Of a DNA stretch of 64,000 nt, positions 27,381-36,745 are shown piece by piece. The translations under genes were made by a program, and so were the position numbers. Within the stretch, counting starts at the first letter, position 1; every line of letters begins with the position of its first letter. This DNA is from Pseudomonadota bacterium (lineage in GTDB: Bacteria > Pseudomonadota > Gammaproteobacteria > Thiotrichales > Thiotrichaceae), in assembly GCA_002747455.1 (NCBI GenBank), contig PDPG01000048.1, positions 1 through 64,000 of the forward strand, written 5' to 3'. The notes under the pieces are model-generated. The model did no database searches. It was given only the letters and a program-made list of their open reading frames with translations, and had not been told where the DNA came from.

Positions 27381-28307
27381 TTATTGACGGATTAAGCCGG
27401 CATTGATTGCCAGTGCTTCTATGAGTGCCTTTTGTGCATGTAAACGATTTTCAGCCTCATCCCATACAACGCTCTGAGCACCTTCCAACACTTCTGCGGT
27501 CACTTCTTCCCCACGATGGGCTGGCAGGCAGTGCATAAATACCGCATCGGGGTGCGCACAGGCCATCACTTCCGCATTCACTTGATAATCTTTAAAATCA
27601 GCGACTCGCACGGCCTGCTCTTCTTCCTGCCCCATACTTGCCCACACATCGGTTGAGATCAGAGCAGAGTGGGTCGCAGCTTCTTTGACATCACGAATAA
27701 TTTCGGCTTGACCCGCCAGTTCCTCTAACAACTGCTGGTCAGGCTCATATCCCACTGGACAAGCAATGTTTAGCTTAAAATCAAACTGACGTGCTGCATT
27801 CATCCATGACTGGCACATATTGTTGCCATCACCTACCCAGGTGACAGTCTTTCCAGCAAGGCTGCCACGGTGTTCAACGTAAGTCATAATATCGGCCAAT
27901 AACTGACACGGGTGGTAACTATCCGTAAGTGCATTAATCACCGGAACAGAGGAGTATTCCGCAAAGCGTAACAATTGATCATGCTCAAATGTTCTGACCA
28001 TAATCATATCGACCATGCTTGAAATAACCCGTGCGCTGTCCTCAAGAGGCTCACCCCGACCGAGTTGTGTGTCTCTCGGCGACAGAAAGATGCCATGACC
28101 GCCCAACTGCGTCATTCCGGTTTCAAAGGAAACACGCGTTCTGGTCGATGACTTGTCAAAAATCATCGCTAATGTACGTTGCTGGAGTGGTTGCGTCAAT
28201 TGGCCACTTTTCCACGCCTGTTTCATTTCAATTGCACGCTGGATCAGGGCGGATAACTCATCCTTTGAGAAATCCATCAATGTCATAAAGTGTCTTACAT
28301 TTGGCAT
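27381..28307 (-). CDS. argF: Ornithine carbamoyltransferase (anabolic)
   Basis: ArgF makes citrulline from ornithine and carbamoyl phosphate in arginine synthesis. At 308 aa it carries the carbamoyl-phosphate motif STRTRVSFE (about 53-61), HPCQ in the middle and the ornithine-binding MHCLPAHRG near residues 257-265. It follows argD by 15 bp on the same strand, an arginine-biosynthesis pair. Confidence 0.95.
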   Translation of the reverse strand: MPNVRHFMTLMDFSKDELSALIQRAIEMKQAWKSGQLTQPLQQRTLAMIFDKSSTRTRVSFETGMTQLGGHGIFLSPRDTQLGRGEPLEDSARVISSMVDMIMVRTFEHDQLLRFAEYSSVPVINALTDSYHPCQLLADIMTYVEHRGSLAGKTVTWVGDGNNMCQSWMNAARQFDFKLNIACPVGYEPDQQLLEELAGQAEIIRDVKEAATHSALISTDVWASMGQEEEQAVRVADFKDYQVNAEVMACAHPDAVFMHCLPAHRGEEVTAEVLEGAQSVVWDEAENRLHAQKALIEALAINAGLIRQ

Positions 28308-28322
28308 AGTTATCTATCTTCT

Positions 28323-29495
28323 TTAATTCTGCGCAAGCTCAGTGATGAGCGCTGTTAGTGTTGTTGTTATTTGGCGGGCTTGCTCTTTAGTCAGTGTGAG
28401 CGGTGGCAACAAGCGCACCACATTACCCGCGGTGACGTTGATTAATAAGCCTTGCTCCAGAGCCTTAGCGACCAAAGACCCACAATCGCAGCTCAACGCA
28501 ATACCTAACATTAATCCCTTGGAGCGAATGTCCTTAACCAGCGACAGACCAGAAAGTGCTTCTGCTAACTGAGTATGCAAGTAGCGACCCATCTCACTCG
28601 CACGTTGTTTGATATTCTCAGACTCCATCACTTCAACAACTGCCAGCCCTGCCCGCGTTGACAAGGGGTTACCACCAAATGTTGAGCCATGACTACCCGG
28701 CGTTAGTACATCACTGACTGTATCTGCAGCCAAGCATGCGCCAATGGGTACACCGTTACCCAAGGCTTTGGCCAGAGTCATCACATCTGGCTTAATATCA
28801 GTGTGCTGGAAGCCAAACCATTCACCTGTGCGACACATACCCGTCTGGATTTCATCGAGCATCAACAGCCAATTATTTTTGTCACAAATGTCCCGTAAGT
28901 TCGACAAGTACTCAGCGTCAGGAACCACAACGCCCCCTTCGCCTTGTACCGGCTCAACCAAAATGGCAACAACATCCGCGTTATACTGAGCAGTGCGCTC
29001 AATCGCTGTGACATCGTTATAGGGAACACGTACAAAGCCGGATAATAGTGGGGAGAACCCCGCCTGAACCTTACGACTTCCCGTGGCAGACAGTGTTGCC
29101 ATCGTACGGCCATGAAAACTGCCTTCAGTCACAATGATATTAGGCGTGTCTACACCACGAGACTTGCCATACAAACGGGCCAGCTTAATAGCGGCTTCAT
29201 TTGCCTCTGCACCGGAATTGCTAAAAAACACCTTGCTCATTCCCGACAGTTGGCAAAGCTTTTCAGCCAGTTTTTTTTGGTTTTCAATCTGATAAAGATT
29301 AGAGGTGTGAATCAGTGTATGTGCTTGCTGACAAAGCGCATCGGCAACCGCTTCGTGGGCATGTCCCAGGCTGGTAACGGCAATACCGCTCACAGCATCC
29401 AGATATTTTTTCCCTTCTGTATCATAAAGATAAGCACCTTCGCCTCGCTCAAACGTGACAGGTAGCGGCGCGTATGTTGACATCAGTGAGTTCAT
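28323..29495 (-). CDS. argD: Acetylornithine aminotransferase
   Basis: ArgD is the PLP enzyme that transaminates N-acetylglutamate semialdehyde to acetylornithine, and it often also serves lysine synthesis. The protein (390 aa) has NSGAEANE (93-100), LMLDEIQTG with PLP-binding Asp214, and the Schiff-base lysine Lys243 in LAKALGNGVP, with STFGGNPL further on. TTGGAG precedes the ATG. It is first in the unit with argF and prfC. Confidence 0.95.
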   Translation of the reverse strand: MNSLMSTYAPLPVTFERGEGAYLYDTEGKKYLDAVSGIAVTSLGHAHEAVADALCQQAHTLIHTSNLYQIENQKKLAEKLCQLSGMSKVFFSNSGAEANEAAIKLARLYGKSRGVDTPNIIVTEGSFHGRTMATLSATGSRKVQAGFSPLLSGFVRVPYNDVTAIERTAQYNADVVAILVEPVQGEGGVVVPDAEYLSNLRDICDKNNWLLMLDEIQTGMCRTGEWFGFQHTDIKPDVMTLAKALGNGVPIGACLAADTVSDVLTPGSHGSTFGGNPLSTRAGLAVVEVMESENIKQRASEMGRYLHTQLAEALSGLSLVKDIRSKGLMLGIALSCDCGSLVAKALEQGLLINVTAGNVVRLLPPLTLTKEQARQITTTLTALITELAQN

Positions 29496-29579
29496 GAGTT
29501 GGCTCCAAGTTCTTCAACCCCTGCCCACTTTTTTAACGCCTGCAACGCTTGGCAACAAATGGGCTCGTCGCGATAAAAT

Positions 29580-29611
29580 AAAAAAGGGCGACTAGAAAGC
29601 CACCCTTTTTT
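29580..29611 (-). terminator. Terminator after the PhoQ-like kinase gene
   Basis: Read on the minus strand, AAAAAAGGGTGGC pairs with GTCGCCCTTTTTT (with two G-U pairs) around a short loop. It separates the kinase gene from argD. Confidence 0.85.
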
Positions 29612-29712
29612 AGAAAAGCCGTTGATTCTGTCAGATAACGTTTATTCCGTCAAATCAATCAGTTGTCGTGTTGCCGCGCCACACAGCAACCGGACACCAA
29701 ACTAACGTAGTA

Positions 29713-31152
29713 CTAATGGGGCAAGAAAAGCCTCACACGCGCACCAACTTGCGGCGATGCTTGCAGCTCAATGCGCCCGCCAACGGCTTCAACAATTTCC
29801 GTACTAATTGCCAAGCCAATGCCTTGCCCCTCCGTTTTACTATCATCACGTATACCGCGCTTTAACAGCTCACTAGGGCTATCCACCGCAAACCCCATAC
29901 CATCATCATCAATATCAATAATCAGAAAGCTGGTTTCACTTGTTGCGGTGACGACCACGGATTCATGACAGAAGCGACAAGCATTATTCAACAAGTTACC
30001 GAATAGCTCCATTAAATCGTCATACTCAAGGCGCACCTTGTCACAGTCATCAACATTGATAACAATCTCAAAAGTTTTTTCATGGTAAACCTTGTACAGG
30101 GAGTCCCGGAGGCGGCACAAAATGGGTCGGACAGCAATTTGCTCCACCATCGCATTTGGTGTACGAACAACTGCTCGTTTTAACTGGTACGCCACAATAT
30201 CCGACATATGCATAATGGCATTTACCAAATCTTCCTGGTCGTCATTTTCCATTTGATACTTAGACTGTGCCGTCGCCAATAGCCCATTGAGTGGCGTTTT
30301 CAAACTATGTGCCAAATTTTCCATCGACTCCCGATAGCGCTTCTTCTGGCCTTTTTCGACATGAATCAGAGTATTAATAGCGCGCTTAACCCCCATTAAC
30401 TCAACCGGATAAGGCTTTTCAATTGCCTTTTGAGCACCCAACTCAATCCGACGAACCTCATTTTCGAACTCCCGAATTGGGGTAATGATGAAGTAGTTAC
30501 TAATTAGCTGAGACACTAGCACCAAAGCCAATGTTGAGAAAAACAGAGTGATAACATTTCTTTGCACATGATCAGATTCGGCACGCAGCCGCTGGGCTGA
30601 TTTGACAATAACCAACCTCGCCGGCGGTTCACCTTCTGCACCAATCCTTTCAGAGTACACAATATACTGATGCATCTTATGACTTACTCCGTCGAAGTAA
30701 CGCAAAAAGCGCTGCTTAAGCAACGGAACGCCTACAGCTAACTCAGTATCATCATCAATCGTAAACTGATCCACTAAACCTCTTTGATCTACAGGCTGCT
30801 CCGGATCAGGGAACTTACTCTGCCACCGTACCTCTCCGGTCGCTACATCTTCTATATATACATAATAATCATTTTCTGTATGATTATCGATCATTCCTTG
30901 ACTAAATCCGTGGGATATCAATAAGTTTTTAAGTTCTAACAGTTGCTTACGACCCGCTTCTGAGTTTATTTGATCACCAGGAAAAACAGGAACCTTGACG
31001 GAAATCGCATCGGCAATCTCACCAAACTGCGCTAGCATTTTCTCTTGTAGACGGGCGTCTCGGTGACTGAGGTAACCACCACCCAACAACGAAACCCCAA
31101 GCGCAACCAATACCAACAGGCTGATTAATTGACGAACACGCAGCGAGTTCAT
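29713..31152 (-). CDS. PhoQ-like sensor histidine kinase, orphan
   Basis: A membrane two-component sensor of about 479 aa. Seen: TM1 (about 8-27), a periplasmic sensor domain (about 28-200), TM2 (about 200-222), a HAMP-like linker, the H-box LAHSLKTPL with phospho-acceptor His282 (PhoQ-type HSLKTP), the N-box LFGNLLNNA (Asn389), DDDGMGF and GQGIGLAI ATP-lid motifs. I chose the ATG at 31152 because AGGG stands 5 bp upstream and PhoQ homologues begin this way. An ATG at 31209 would add 19 residues without a ribosome-binding site. No response regulator is adjacent, unlike typical phoP-phoQ pairs. A PepSY-like secreted protein lies upstream behind its own terminator. Confidence 0.87.
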   Translation of the reverse strand: MNSLRVRQLISLLVLVALGVSLLGGGYLSHRDARLQEKMLAQFGEIADAISVKVPVFPGDQINSEAGRKQLLELKNLLISHGFSQGMIDNHTENDYYVYIEDVATGEVRWQSKFPDPEQPVDQRGLVDQFTIDDDTELAVGVPLLKQRFLRYFDGVSHKMHQYIVYSERIGAEGEPPARLVIVKSAQRLRAESDHVQRNVITLFFSTLALVLVSQLISNYFIITPIREFENEVRRIELGAQKAIEKPYPVELMGVKRAINTLIHVEKGQKKRYRESMENLAHSLKTPLNGLLATAQSKYQMENDDQEDLVNAIMHMSDIVAYQLKRAVVRTPNAMVEQIAVRPILCRLRDSLYKVYHEKTFEIVINVDDCDKVRLEYDDLMELFGNLLNNACRFCHESVVVTATSETSFLIIDIDDDGMGFAVDSPSELLKRGIRDDSKTEGQGIGLAISTEIVEAVGGRIELQASPQVGARVRLFLPH

Positions 31153-31537
31153 CCCAACCCTACTAAAAAAAGTCGATGAACCCAGCGTGGCTATCAGAGA
31201 ATTACTCATGATTGAATTTTATTATTTGTCACCGCATCCACCGAACTAAAAGCAATCCATGTTTTATTCAGGTATGTACGATGCTTTTAAGCCAACGTCC
31301 TAGCGCACTATATCCAAAACAGCCCCTGATGAGTACGCAGAGAAGCCCCATAAAAACAGGTCAAGGAACAATCAATATACATGCCCTGTAATACTGACAA
31401 ATATTATTTTTATGCTTAGCAAAACCAGACCCAAGAGTTGACTCATGTAAAACAAGACAAAAGAACCCGAGGTGCTCACTTAACCTTCGCTGATTATATG
31501 CTGAACTATTACCCAGGAAAAGTGTTTTCTAACGATA
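31153..31537. other. Gap upstream of the kinase gene, no gene seen
   Basis: About 385 bp of A/T-rich sequence without a gene-like ORF. In particular there is no response-regulator reading frame. It presumably carries the kinase promoter, but I find no strong match. Confidence 0.4.
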
Positions 31538-31571
31538 CAAAAAGCCGGTTGTGCTCCCACACAACCGGCTT
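31538..31571 (-). terminator. Rho-independent terminator after the PepSY-like gene
   Basis: A perfect 12-bp stem (31542-31553 with 31560-31571) has a 6-nt loop and is followed on the minus strand by TTTTTGT. It ends the minus-strand transcript of the small secreted protein. Confidence 0.9.
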
Positions 31572-31594
31572 AATAGCATATTTATACGAATAGA

Positions 31595-31930
31595 TCAGCG
31601 AGTGCTCATGGACAACTTCGTCTCGCTTTTACTGCAGTTGAAAGTAAGCCGGATCAAGTTGCCGTGGTACTTAAACCGCACATTGTAACAATTAGGGTAC
31701 ATCGGCTTCGGGGTTGCGATAATGTTTGGCCTCGCTCCAGGATAACCACGCAACACAGCTACTGCAACCTCAGACGGTCTAACCTTCCCACCACTATGTG
31801 CAACCACCTGAAAGTCCTTAACCTTGTGTGGCGCAGTCGAAGACACAGCATATGTAAAACCAGTCATATTAATCGCAGCCGCTGCCGTAACCACTGCCGC
31901 ACCAACCTTTATCGCATTTAACATTTTCAT
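31595..31930 (-). CDS. Small secreted PepSY-like protein
   Basis: The product has 111 aa from the ATG at 31930, which is preceded by GAGGGA 8 bp upstream; the frame is open further but without a ribosome-binding site. It has a signal peptide (about 1-29) and a mature domain with the shape of a PepSY unit: a helix (EVAVAVLRGYPGA) then strands (YNVRFKYHG and IRLTFN). Two cysteines in the C-terminal half may pair. PepSY proteins inhibit proteases or act as sensors and are often encoded near PhoQ-type kinases, as here. The assignment rests on pattern only. Confidence 0.5.
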   Translation of the reverse strand: MKMLNAIKVGAAVVTAAAAINMTGFTYAVSSTAPHKVKDFQVVAHSGGKVRPSEVAVAVLRGYPGARPNIIATPKPMYPNCYNVRFKYHGNLIRLTFNCSKSETKLSMSTR

Positions 31931-32304
31931 CGAATCATTCCCTCGTTCTATCACCCCTAAACCATCAGGGGCGAGTGCATGTTGACACTTAAGCAAACAC
32001 GATCCACAAAATCACCCTCATGGTTACGCACTTGCACCTAAATTCCATCCCCACACGCTCCTGCATGCTTAACACGAAAACTACCCCCTAGCCCAGTATA
32101 GATCACAATCTATGCTGAACGCAAACTTAACAATAACTTAACTTATTGATAAAAAAGACATTTATATAACCTATGGCACTGATTCACCAAGCTTATAGGA
32201 GACTTTCACAATGCCTCCGAGCGATATGCGGATTTACACTTCTCAATGCGCTTTCTTCTGACATAATAGCTCTTTAATTTTCTAAACAAAGTGTAATACC
32301 AATT
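31931..32304. other. Intergenic region upstream of the amidotransferase gene
   Basis: This 374-bp divergent region has no ORF of note. TTCTCA (32240-32245), a 16-bp spacer and CATAAT (32262-32267) form a plausible plus-strand promoter for the gene at 32305 (4/6 and 5/6 matches). Confidence 0.45.
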
Positions 32305-34077
32305 ATGTGCGGAATTTGTGGTGAATACCGGTTAGACGGCAGCCAACCTCAGTTAAATGACATTCATGCGATGATGAACAAGCTGGAAAAGCGTGGCCCC
32401 GACCACTCTGGCAGTTACTCGGATGGGCCCTTAGCACTTGGTCATCGCCGACTCTCCATTCTGGATTTAACTGAAAAAGGCAGCCAGCCCATGCTGGACC
32501 CACATCTAGGGCTGGCACTGGTTTTCAACGGCACAATTTATAATCACCCAGAGCTACGCGAGCAATTAACGGCCAGGGGGCACCAGTTTTTTTCCACGGG
32601 CGACACTGAGGTCATCCTTAAAGCCTATGCAGAATGGGGCAAAGATTGTGTAAAACGCTTTCTGGGCATGTTCGCCTTTGCCATTTGGGATCTGAAAAAG
32701 AAAACCCTATTTCTGGCTCGTGACCGTATGGGGATTAAGCCGTTGTATTATAGCTTTGGCAAGCAAGGTATCCGCTTTGCTTCCAGCATGCCCGCCCTGC
32801 TAGGAACGCCCAATATTGACAAAAGCCTGGACCCAGCCGCTTTGCATAACCTGTTCACGCTCCACGCAGTCGTTCCTGCCCCCCGCACCATTTTGAATGG
32901 TGTTCGCAAACTGGAACCCGCACACCACCTGACCATCCGTGAAAATGGCGAACACACCTTGGAGCGCTATTGGGAACTTGATGCTACCCGCCCGGACAAT
33001 GACAAAAGTGAAGCAGAGTGGATCGAAGCCATCCACCAGGCACTGCGTACCGCGGTAAGACGGCGTAACAACATCTCAGATGTACCGGTTGGCGTGCTTT
33101 TATCGGGTGGCCTGGACTCCAGTTTGTTGGTGGGACTACTGGATGAAATCGGAATTAGCGATATTCGTACCTTCACCATTGGCTTTGATGACCAACCTGA
33201 AGAAAAGGGTAGCGAATACGAATATTCGGATGCAGTCGTTGAACGGTTCAACACGAACCGTCAGAAAGTACACATTCCAAATGAGCAAACACTTACTCGT
33301 TTACCAGAAGCCATTGCCAATATGTCCGAGCCAATGTTCGGGCAAGACGCCATTGGCTTCTATCTGCTCTCTGAGCAAGTCTCCAAATATGTGAAAGTGG
33401 TTCAATCCGGTCAGGGTGCTGATGAAGTCTTTGGGGGTTATTTCTGGTATCCACAAATGCATCATGCCAGCGGCTCAGTATTAGAGCGTTTCAGACCGTA
33501 CTATTTTGATCGTGACCACGATGAAATGCTGGAAATGTTAACACCCAACTATGTGAGTCGAGATTTCACATCAGAGCTCATGCAGAGCCTATTGGAAGCC
33601 CCCAGAGCAGACGAGTTCATTGATGCCGTACTGCGTGCAGACACTACAACATTGATTGTCGATGATCCAGTCAAGCGGGTAGACAATATGACAATGGCTT
33701 GGGGACTGGAGGCTCGTGTGCCGTTCCTTGATCATGAATTGGTCGAATTAGCCGCACGTATGCCACCTGAGCTAAAGCTGCGCGATGGTGGGAAATATGC
33801 ACTAAAGAAAATTGCCCGAGGCATTGTACCCGATAGTGTAATTGACCGCCCCAAAGGTTACTTCCCTGTTCCGGCACTCAAGTTTGTTCGCGGTGAATTT
33901 CTGGAGTTTATGCAGGATACGCTGTACTCACAAGCCTGTCGTGAGCGCGGCCTTTACCAGGCCAGCTATGTTGAGAAGTTACTGGCTAAGCCAGACCAAT
34001 ACCTGACGCGGATTCAAGGTAGCAAAGTTTGGCATTTGACACTGCTGGAACATTGGCTACAAACACACGGCATTTAA
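32305..34077 (+). CDS. Asparagine-synthase-type amidotransferase (NAGGN family)
   Basis: A class II glutamine amidotransferase of 590 aa. Cys2 of MCGICGE is the glutaminase nucleophile, and the synthetase domain has the PP-loop SGGLDS at 267-272. The sequence follows the N-acetylglutaminylglutamine amidotransferase family (TIGR03104) more than AsnB, for example in ALGHRRLSILDL, HAVVPAPRTIL and FGGYFWYP. That enzyme makes the osmolyte NAGGN. The usual partners (a GNAT/ATP-grasp synthetase and an M42-type peptidase) are not adjacent in this window, so the substrate stays inferred. Confidence 0.82.
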   Translation: MCGICGEYRLDGSQPQLNDIHAMMNKLEKRGPDHSGSYSDGPLALGHRRLSILDLTEKGSQPMLDPHLGLALVFNGTIYNHPELREQLTARGHQFFSTGDTEVILKAYAEWGKDCVKRFLGMFAFAIWDLKKKTLFLARDRMGIKPLYYSFGKQGIRFASSMPALLGTPNIDKSLDPAALHNLFTLHAVVPAPRTILNGVRKLEPAHHLTIRENGEHTLERYWELDATRPDNDKSEAEWIEAIHQALRTAVRRRNNISDVPVGVLLSGGLDSSLLVGLLDEIGISDIRTFTIGFDDQPEEKGSEYEYSDAVVERFNTNRQKVHIPNEQTLTRLPEAIANMSEPMFGQDAIGFYLLSEQVSKYVKVVQSGQGADEVFGGYFWYPQMHHASGSVLERFRPYYFDRDHDEMLEMLTPNYVSRDFTSELMQSLLEAPRADEFIDAVLRADTTTLIVDDPVKRVDNMTMAWGLEARVPFLDHELVELAARMPPELKLRDGGKYALKKIARGIVPDSVIDRPKGYFPVPALKFVRGEFLEFMQDTLYSQACRERGLYQASYVEKLLAKPDQYLTRIQGSKVWHLTLLEHWLQTHGI

Positions 34078-34150
34078 ATACCGCTTACCGCCACAAAAAG
34101 TGGGGCTCACTGGCCCCGTTTTCTATATCACTTCTGAATAATCAGCCATG

Positions 34151-35125
34151 CTATTCCTGTGCATTTTCCAGTAATTTATTGACCTTCTTATCCAGCACCG
34201 ATTGTGATTCTTTTAAAAATTCGTCAATACTCTGCGTCTTTTGCACACGTATATCCATTGAGCTCAGGGAATTACTAAAGCTGGGTGCCACTGAAAAGCT
34301 ACCGCGACTTGATATTTGATCCACCAGATCAGATATAAAAAATATCGTTACAGGCATCGACACCAGCACGGCGATCCCTACCGCCGGCCAAAACTTCACA
34401 TAATGAACATGCGACAAATAGAGCAATAGCAACAAGGGCAGTAACAACAACTTTGTTGAATACTGTATCAACTCAGAAGGCCAGTTTGTGGTCAACAGAT
34501 AGTTCAGAAAGTCACCCACATAACCAAATAGCATCGGCAACAACAAGAACAACGAAGCAATACTCAAGGCAGGCACAAAAGCCCACCGGTGAGAGGATAG
34601 GCGACTCACACTACTAATAAGCAACGCGACACCAAACAGTAGCAGTACGACCGGAAGAATTTTGTTGACGTACGCCAAAGTATTTTGGGTAACGGGGGTA
34701 CTGATGTATTTACCAACGGCATTAGCCAGTATGGTCAAAATAACCAGAAAAACTGCCCAGCAAGGACTATTTAACAGTGAAAACCACCCATGTCTGGCTG
34801 GCCTGATTCGTGTGGGGGGCAATTCAACATCGGTTGACAGTATTCGCCCCTTAAAATCTCCCAAACGGATGTCCGCAGGAGTGGCCAACAACACCGGCGT
34901 ATCCGCCAACTTGACACCATTTAAACGCGTACCATTTTCGTCAGACAAGCACTGAATTTCAAAACCACCGTCATTACGATCAATTTTTAAGTGTGAACCA
35001 GACACGGTAATATCCGGCACGATAACATCGCTATCCAATGCTCGGCCAATGATGACAGGAAAGTGCTCAAGCTTATGATAGGACTTAACACCACGCTGAG
35101 TCGTTTCAAGGATTAGCTTTTCCAC
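34151..35125 (-). CDS. FHA-domain membrane protein
   Basis: The product has 324 aa. A cytoplasmic N-terminal FHA domain (about 5-95) keeps the phosphothreonine-binding positions G27-R28, S42 to H45, and N64 and N69-G70. It is followed by about five hydrophobic segments (between about 122 and 275) and a short polar tail. FHA domains read Ser/Thr phosphorylation. The start is GTG at 35125 with GGAG upstream, overlapping the end of the serine-protease gene by 13 bp, so the two are translationally coupled. A kinase partner is not visible here. It may relay a phosphorylation signal to the periplasmic protease (inference). Confidence 0.8.
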   Translation of the reverse strand: MEKLILETTQRGVKSYHKLEHFPVIIGRALDSDVIVPDITVSGSHLKIDRNDGGFEIQCLSDENGTRLNGVKLADTPVLLATPADIRLGDFKGRILSTDVELPPTRIRPARHGWFSLLNSPCWAVFLVILTILANAVGKYISTPVTQNTLAYVNKILPVVLLLFGVALLISSVSRLSSHRWAFVPALSIASLFLLLPMLFGYVGDFLNYLLTTNWPSELIQYSTKLLLLPLLLLLYLSHVHYVKFWPAVGIAVLVSMPVTIFFISDLVDQISSRGSFSVAPSFSNSLSSMDIRVQKTQSIDEFLKESQSVLDKKVNKLLENAQE

Positions 35126-36369
35126 TGGAAAGACTCCAACATTTGCTTAAATAAACGAAAGCCGGCTCCCGGGTCGGTACCAACAATATCAAGATTAAAT
35201 ACCCCTCCCTCTGTTGGTTGACCAACCATTACCATGCTGAACAGCATATCGCTCAGGCCCTTGTACTTCAGATAATCGCGTCGACAAATAGTCGTTTTGA
35301 ACTCTTGTCCGGCAAGGCGCATAAATCCTGTATGACAGGCAAAGTTAGTCACATCTGACCCGTCAGCCTCACTCGCGATCACGGTGTTATTCATTTTTTC
35401 GTATTGCGTGTAAAAGCGTGCAGGAATCAGCTTTTGTGTATCCGTCCAGATGTATTCATAACTGATCAGACCCAACGATAGATTACTTGCAAGATAAGTA
35501 TTATTCTCATTGGAACACCGCGTAAGAAAGAGGCGGAATAAATCATTTTTCTCAGGAATACGACTTGCATCCCAACAGCGCATGGACTTATCCAGCTCAG
35601 CAGGCACCCGCAGGCTGCCAATTTGCATAAGCCCCCAATCATTCTCTACCAACCGATCAATCATACGCTTCGAATTTGCAATTAATTGTTCTGAAATTCG
35701 CGAGAAATGATCTGGAACAGGTTCAAAGTCCGTTTTTGCCAAACCCTCCAAAATAGCTGACAGGTACTTCACCGGCACCAAAATCCCCAGTGCATCCCCC
35801 TGGGTCGCCACATTGATACCAACAACATTACCAAACTCATCCACTGCCGGGCCGCCACTCATCCCTCCGTTCAAGCTTCCGGAGAACAGAATATTACCAT
35901 CCTGATCCTGCTTCATAACGCCATTATTAGTGCCTGTGATGATTGAGAAGCCCAAGTCCAGGGGGTTTCCTAGTGAGTATAAGCGCGCGCCTTTCTCAGG
36001 AAGATCAGCAGTGACCAACGGTTTGCCCATTGGCTTATCACCTTTTACCACGGCCAAATCATGAATCACATCCAGATCCAGCAACTCCAGTGACCCAACT
36101 TGACCATCCGTCGACAAATATTCCAGCCGAAAGGTATCAGGGCCATTCACATATTCGCTCACAACATGATAGTTCGTCGCCAGTATATTGTTTTGCCACA
36201 CAACGAAGCCGGAGCCAATGGCCACCTTTTTCCCAGTTTGCTTATTAATTACCCGAATTTGATAGACGGATGACTCCACCTCCTCATAAATACTTGAGGT
36301 ATCTGTTAAGGCTAAAACCGGCTGCCCCCCCATACAACAAAGCACCAGTAGCCATAAGTACCGTAACAT
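35113..36369 (-). CDS. Periplasmic trypsin-like serine protease
   Basis: An exported S1-type protease of 418 aa with a signal peptide (1-20). The catalytic triad is seen as His68 (ATNYHVV), Asp104 (IHDLAVV) and Ser171 (GGMSGGPAV). The chymotrypsin-like fold spans about 25-215 and resembles the Deg/HtrA catalytic core, but no PDZ domain follows. Instead there is a C-terminal domain of about 200 aa with four cysteines that I do not recognise. The overlap with the FHA gene suggests that the two proteins work as a pair. Confidence 0.8.
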   Translation of the reverse strand: MLRYLWLLVLCCMGGQPVLALTDTSSIYEEVESSVYQIRVINKQTGKKVAIGSGFVVWQNNILATNYHVVSEYVNGPDTFRLEYLSTDGQVGSLELLDLDVIHDLAVVKGDKPMGKPLVTADLPEKGARLYSLGNPLDLGFSIITGTNNGVMKQDQDGNILFSGSLNGGMSGGPAVDEFGNVVGINVATQGDALGILVPVKYLSAILEGLAKTDFEPVPDHFSRISEQLIANSKRMIDRLVENDWGLMQIGSLRVPAELDKSMRCWDASRIPEKNDLFRLFLTRCSNENNTYLASNLSLGLISYEYIWTDTQKLIPARFYTQYEKMNNTVIASEADGSDVTNFACHTGFMRLAGQEFKTTICRRDYLKYKGLSDMLFSMVMVGQPTEGGVFNLDIVGTDPGAGFRLFKQMLESFQWKS

Positions 36370-36745
36370 TCCTTGAGTATCTCCCTATTGTATCCAAAGC
36401 CCATGCGCTCGTTTGCCCAGCGCTATCCTGGTTAGTCAAGGTAGTTAAAGACAATATGAATCTCCAGCAACCAGTAATCTGGGTAATTCGCCAACCTTAC
36501 GCTAGCCTAAAGGAACGGCTGGGCTGGAGCAAGCTGCGCATGGCCTGTTTCACAGGCCTTTGTTGGCAGTCACCAAGGTGATAATCAAGGCTGATCGTAT
36601 TCAGTGCGTTACTTATTACGCGCCTTGAATGCGGGCAGGTCGTACATTTTGCAAAAGCCTCGATAAATGAGTGGTTAGTTCACTGAGCCGAGTGGATTGA
36701 GATTGGAGTGCGACTAAGCCTGTTCAATAGCTTATGAGGCAGCCT
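36370..36745. other. Gap without a gene between the serine-protease gene and the four-TM protein gene
   Basis: This 376-bp gap contains no credible ORF. A 7-bp stem with a triloop at 36542-36558 followed by TTT points in the plus direction, where no gene needs it. The promoter of the protease-FHA unit should lie near its left end. Confidence 0.4.

Noticed and set aside
36542..36558. Short hairpin followed by TTT as terminator
   Set aside because: It points in the plus direction, where no gene ends, and its stem is only 7 bp.
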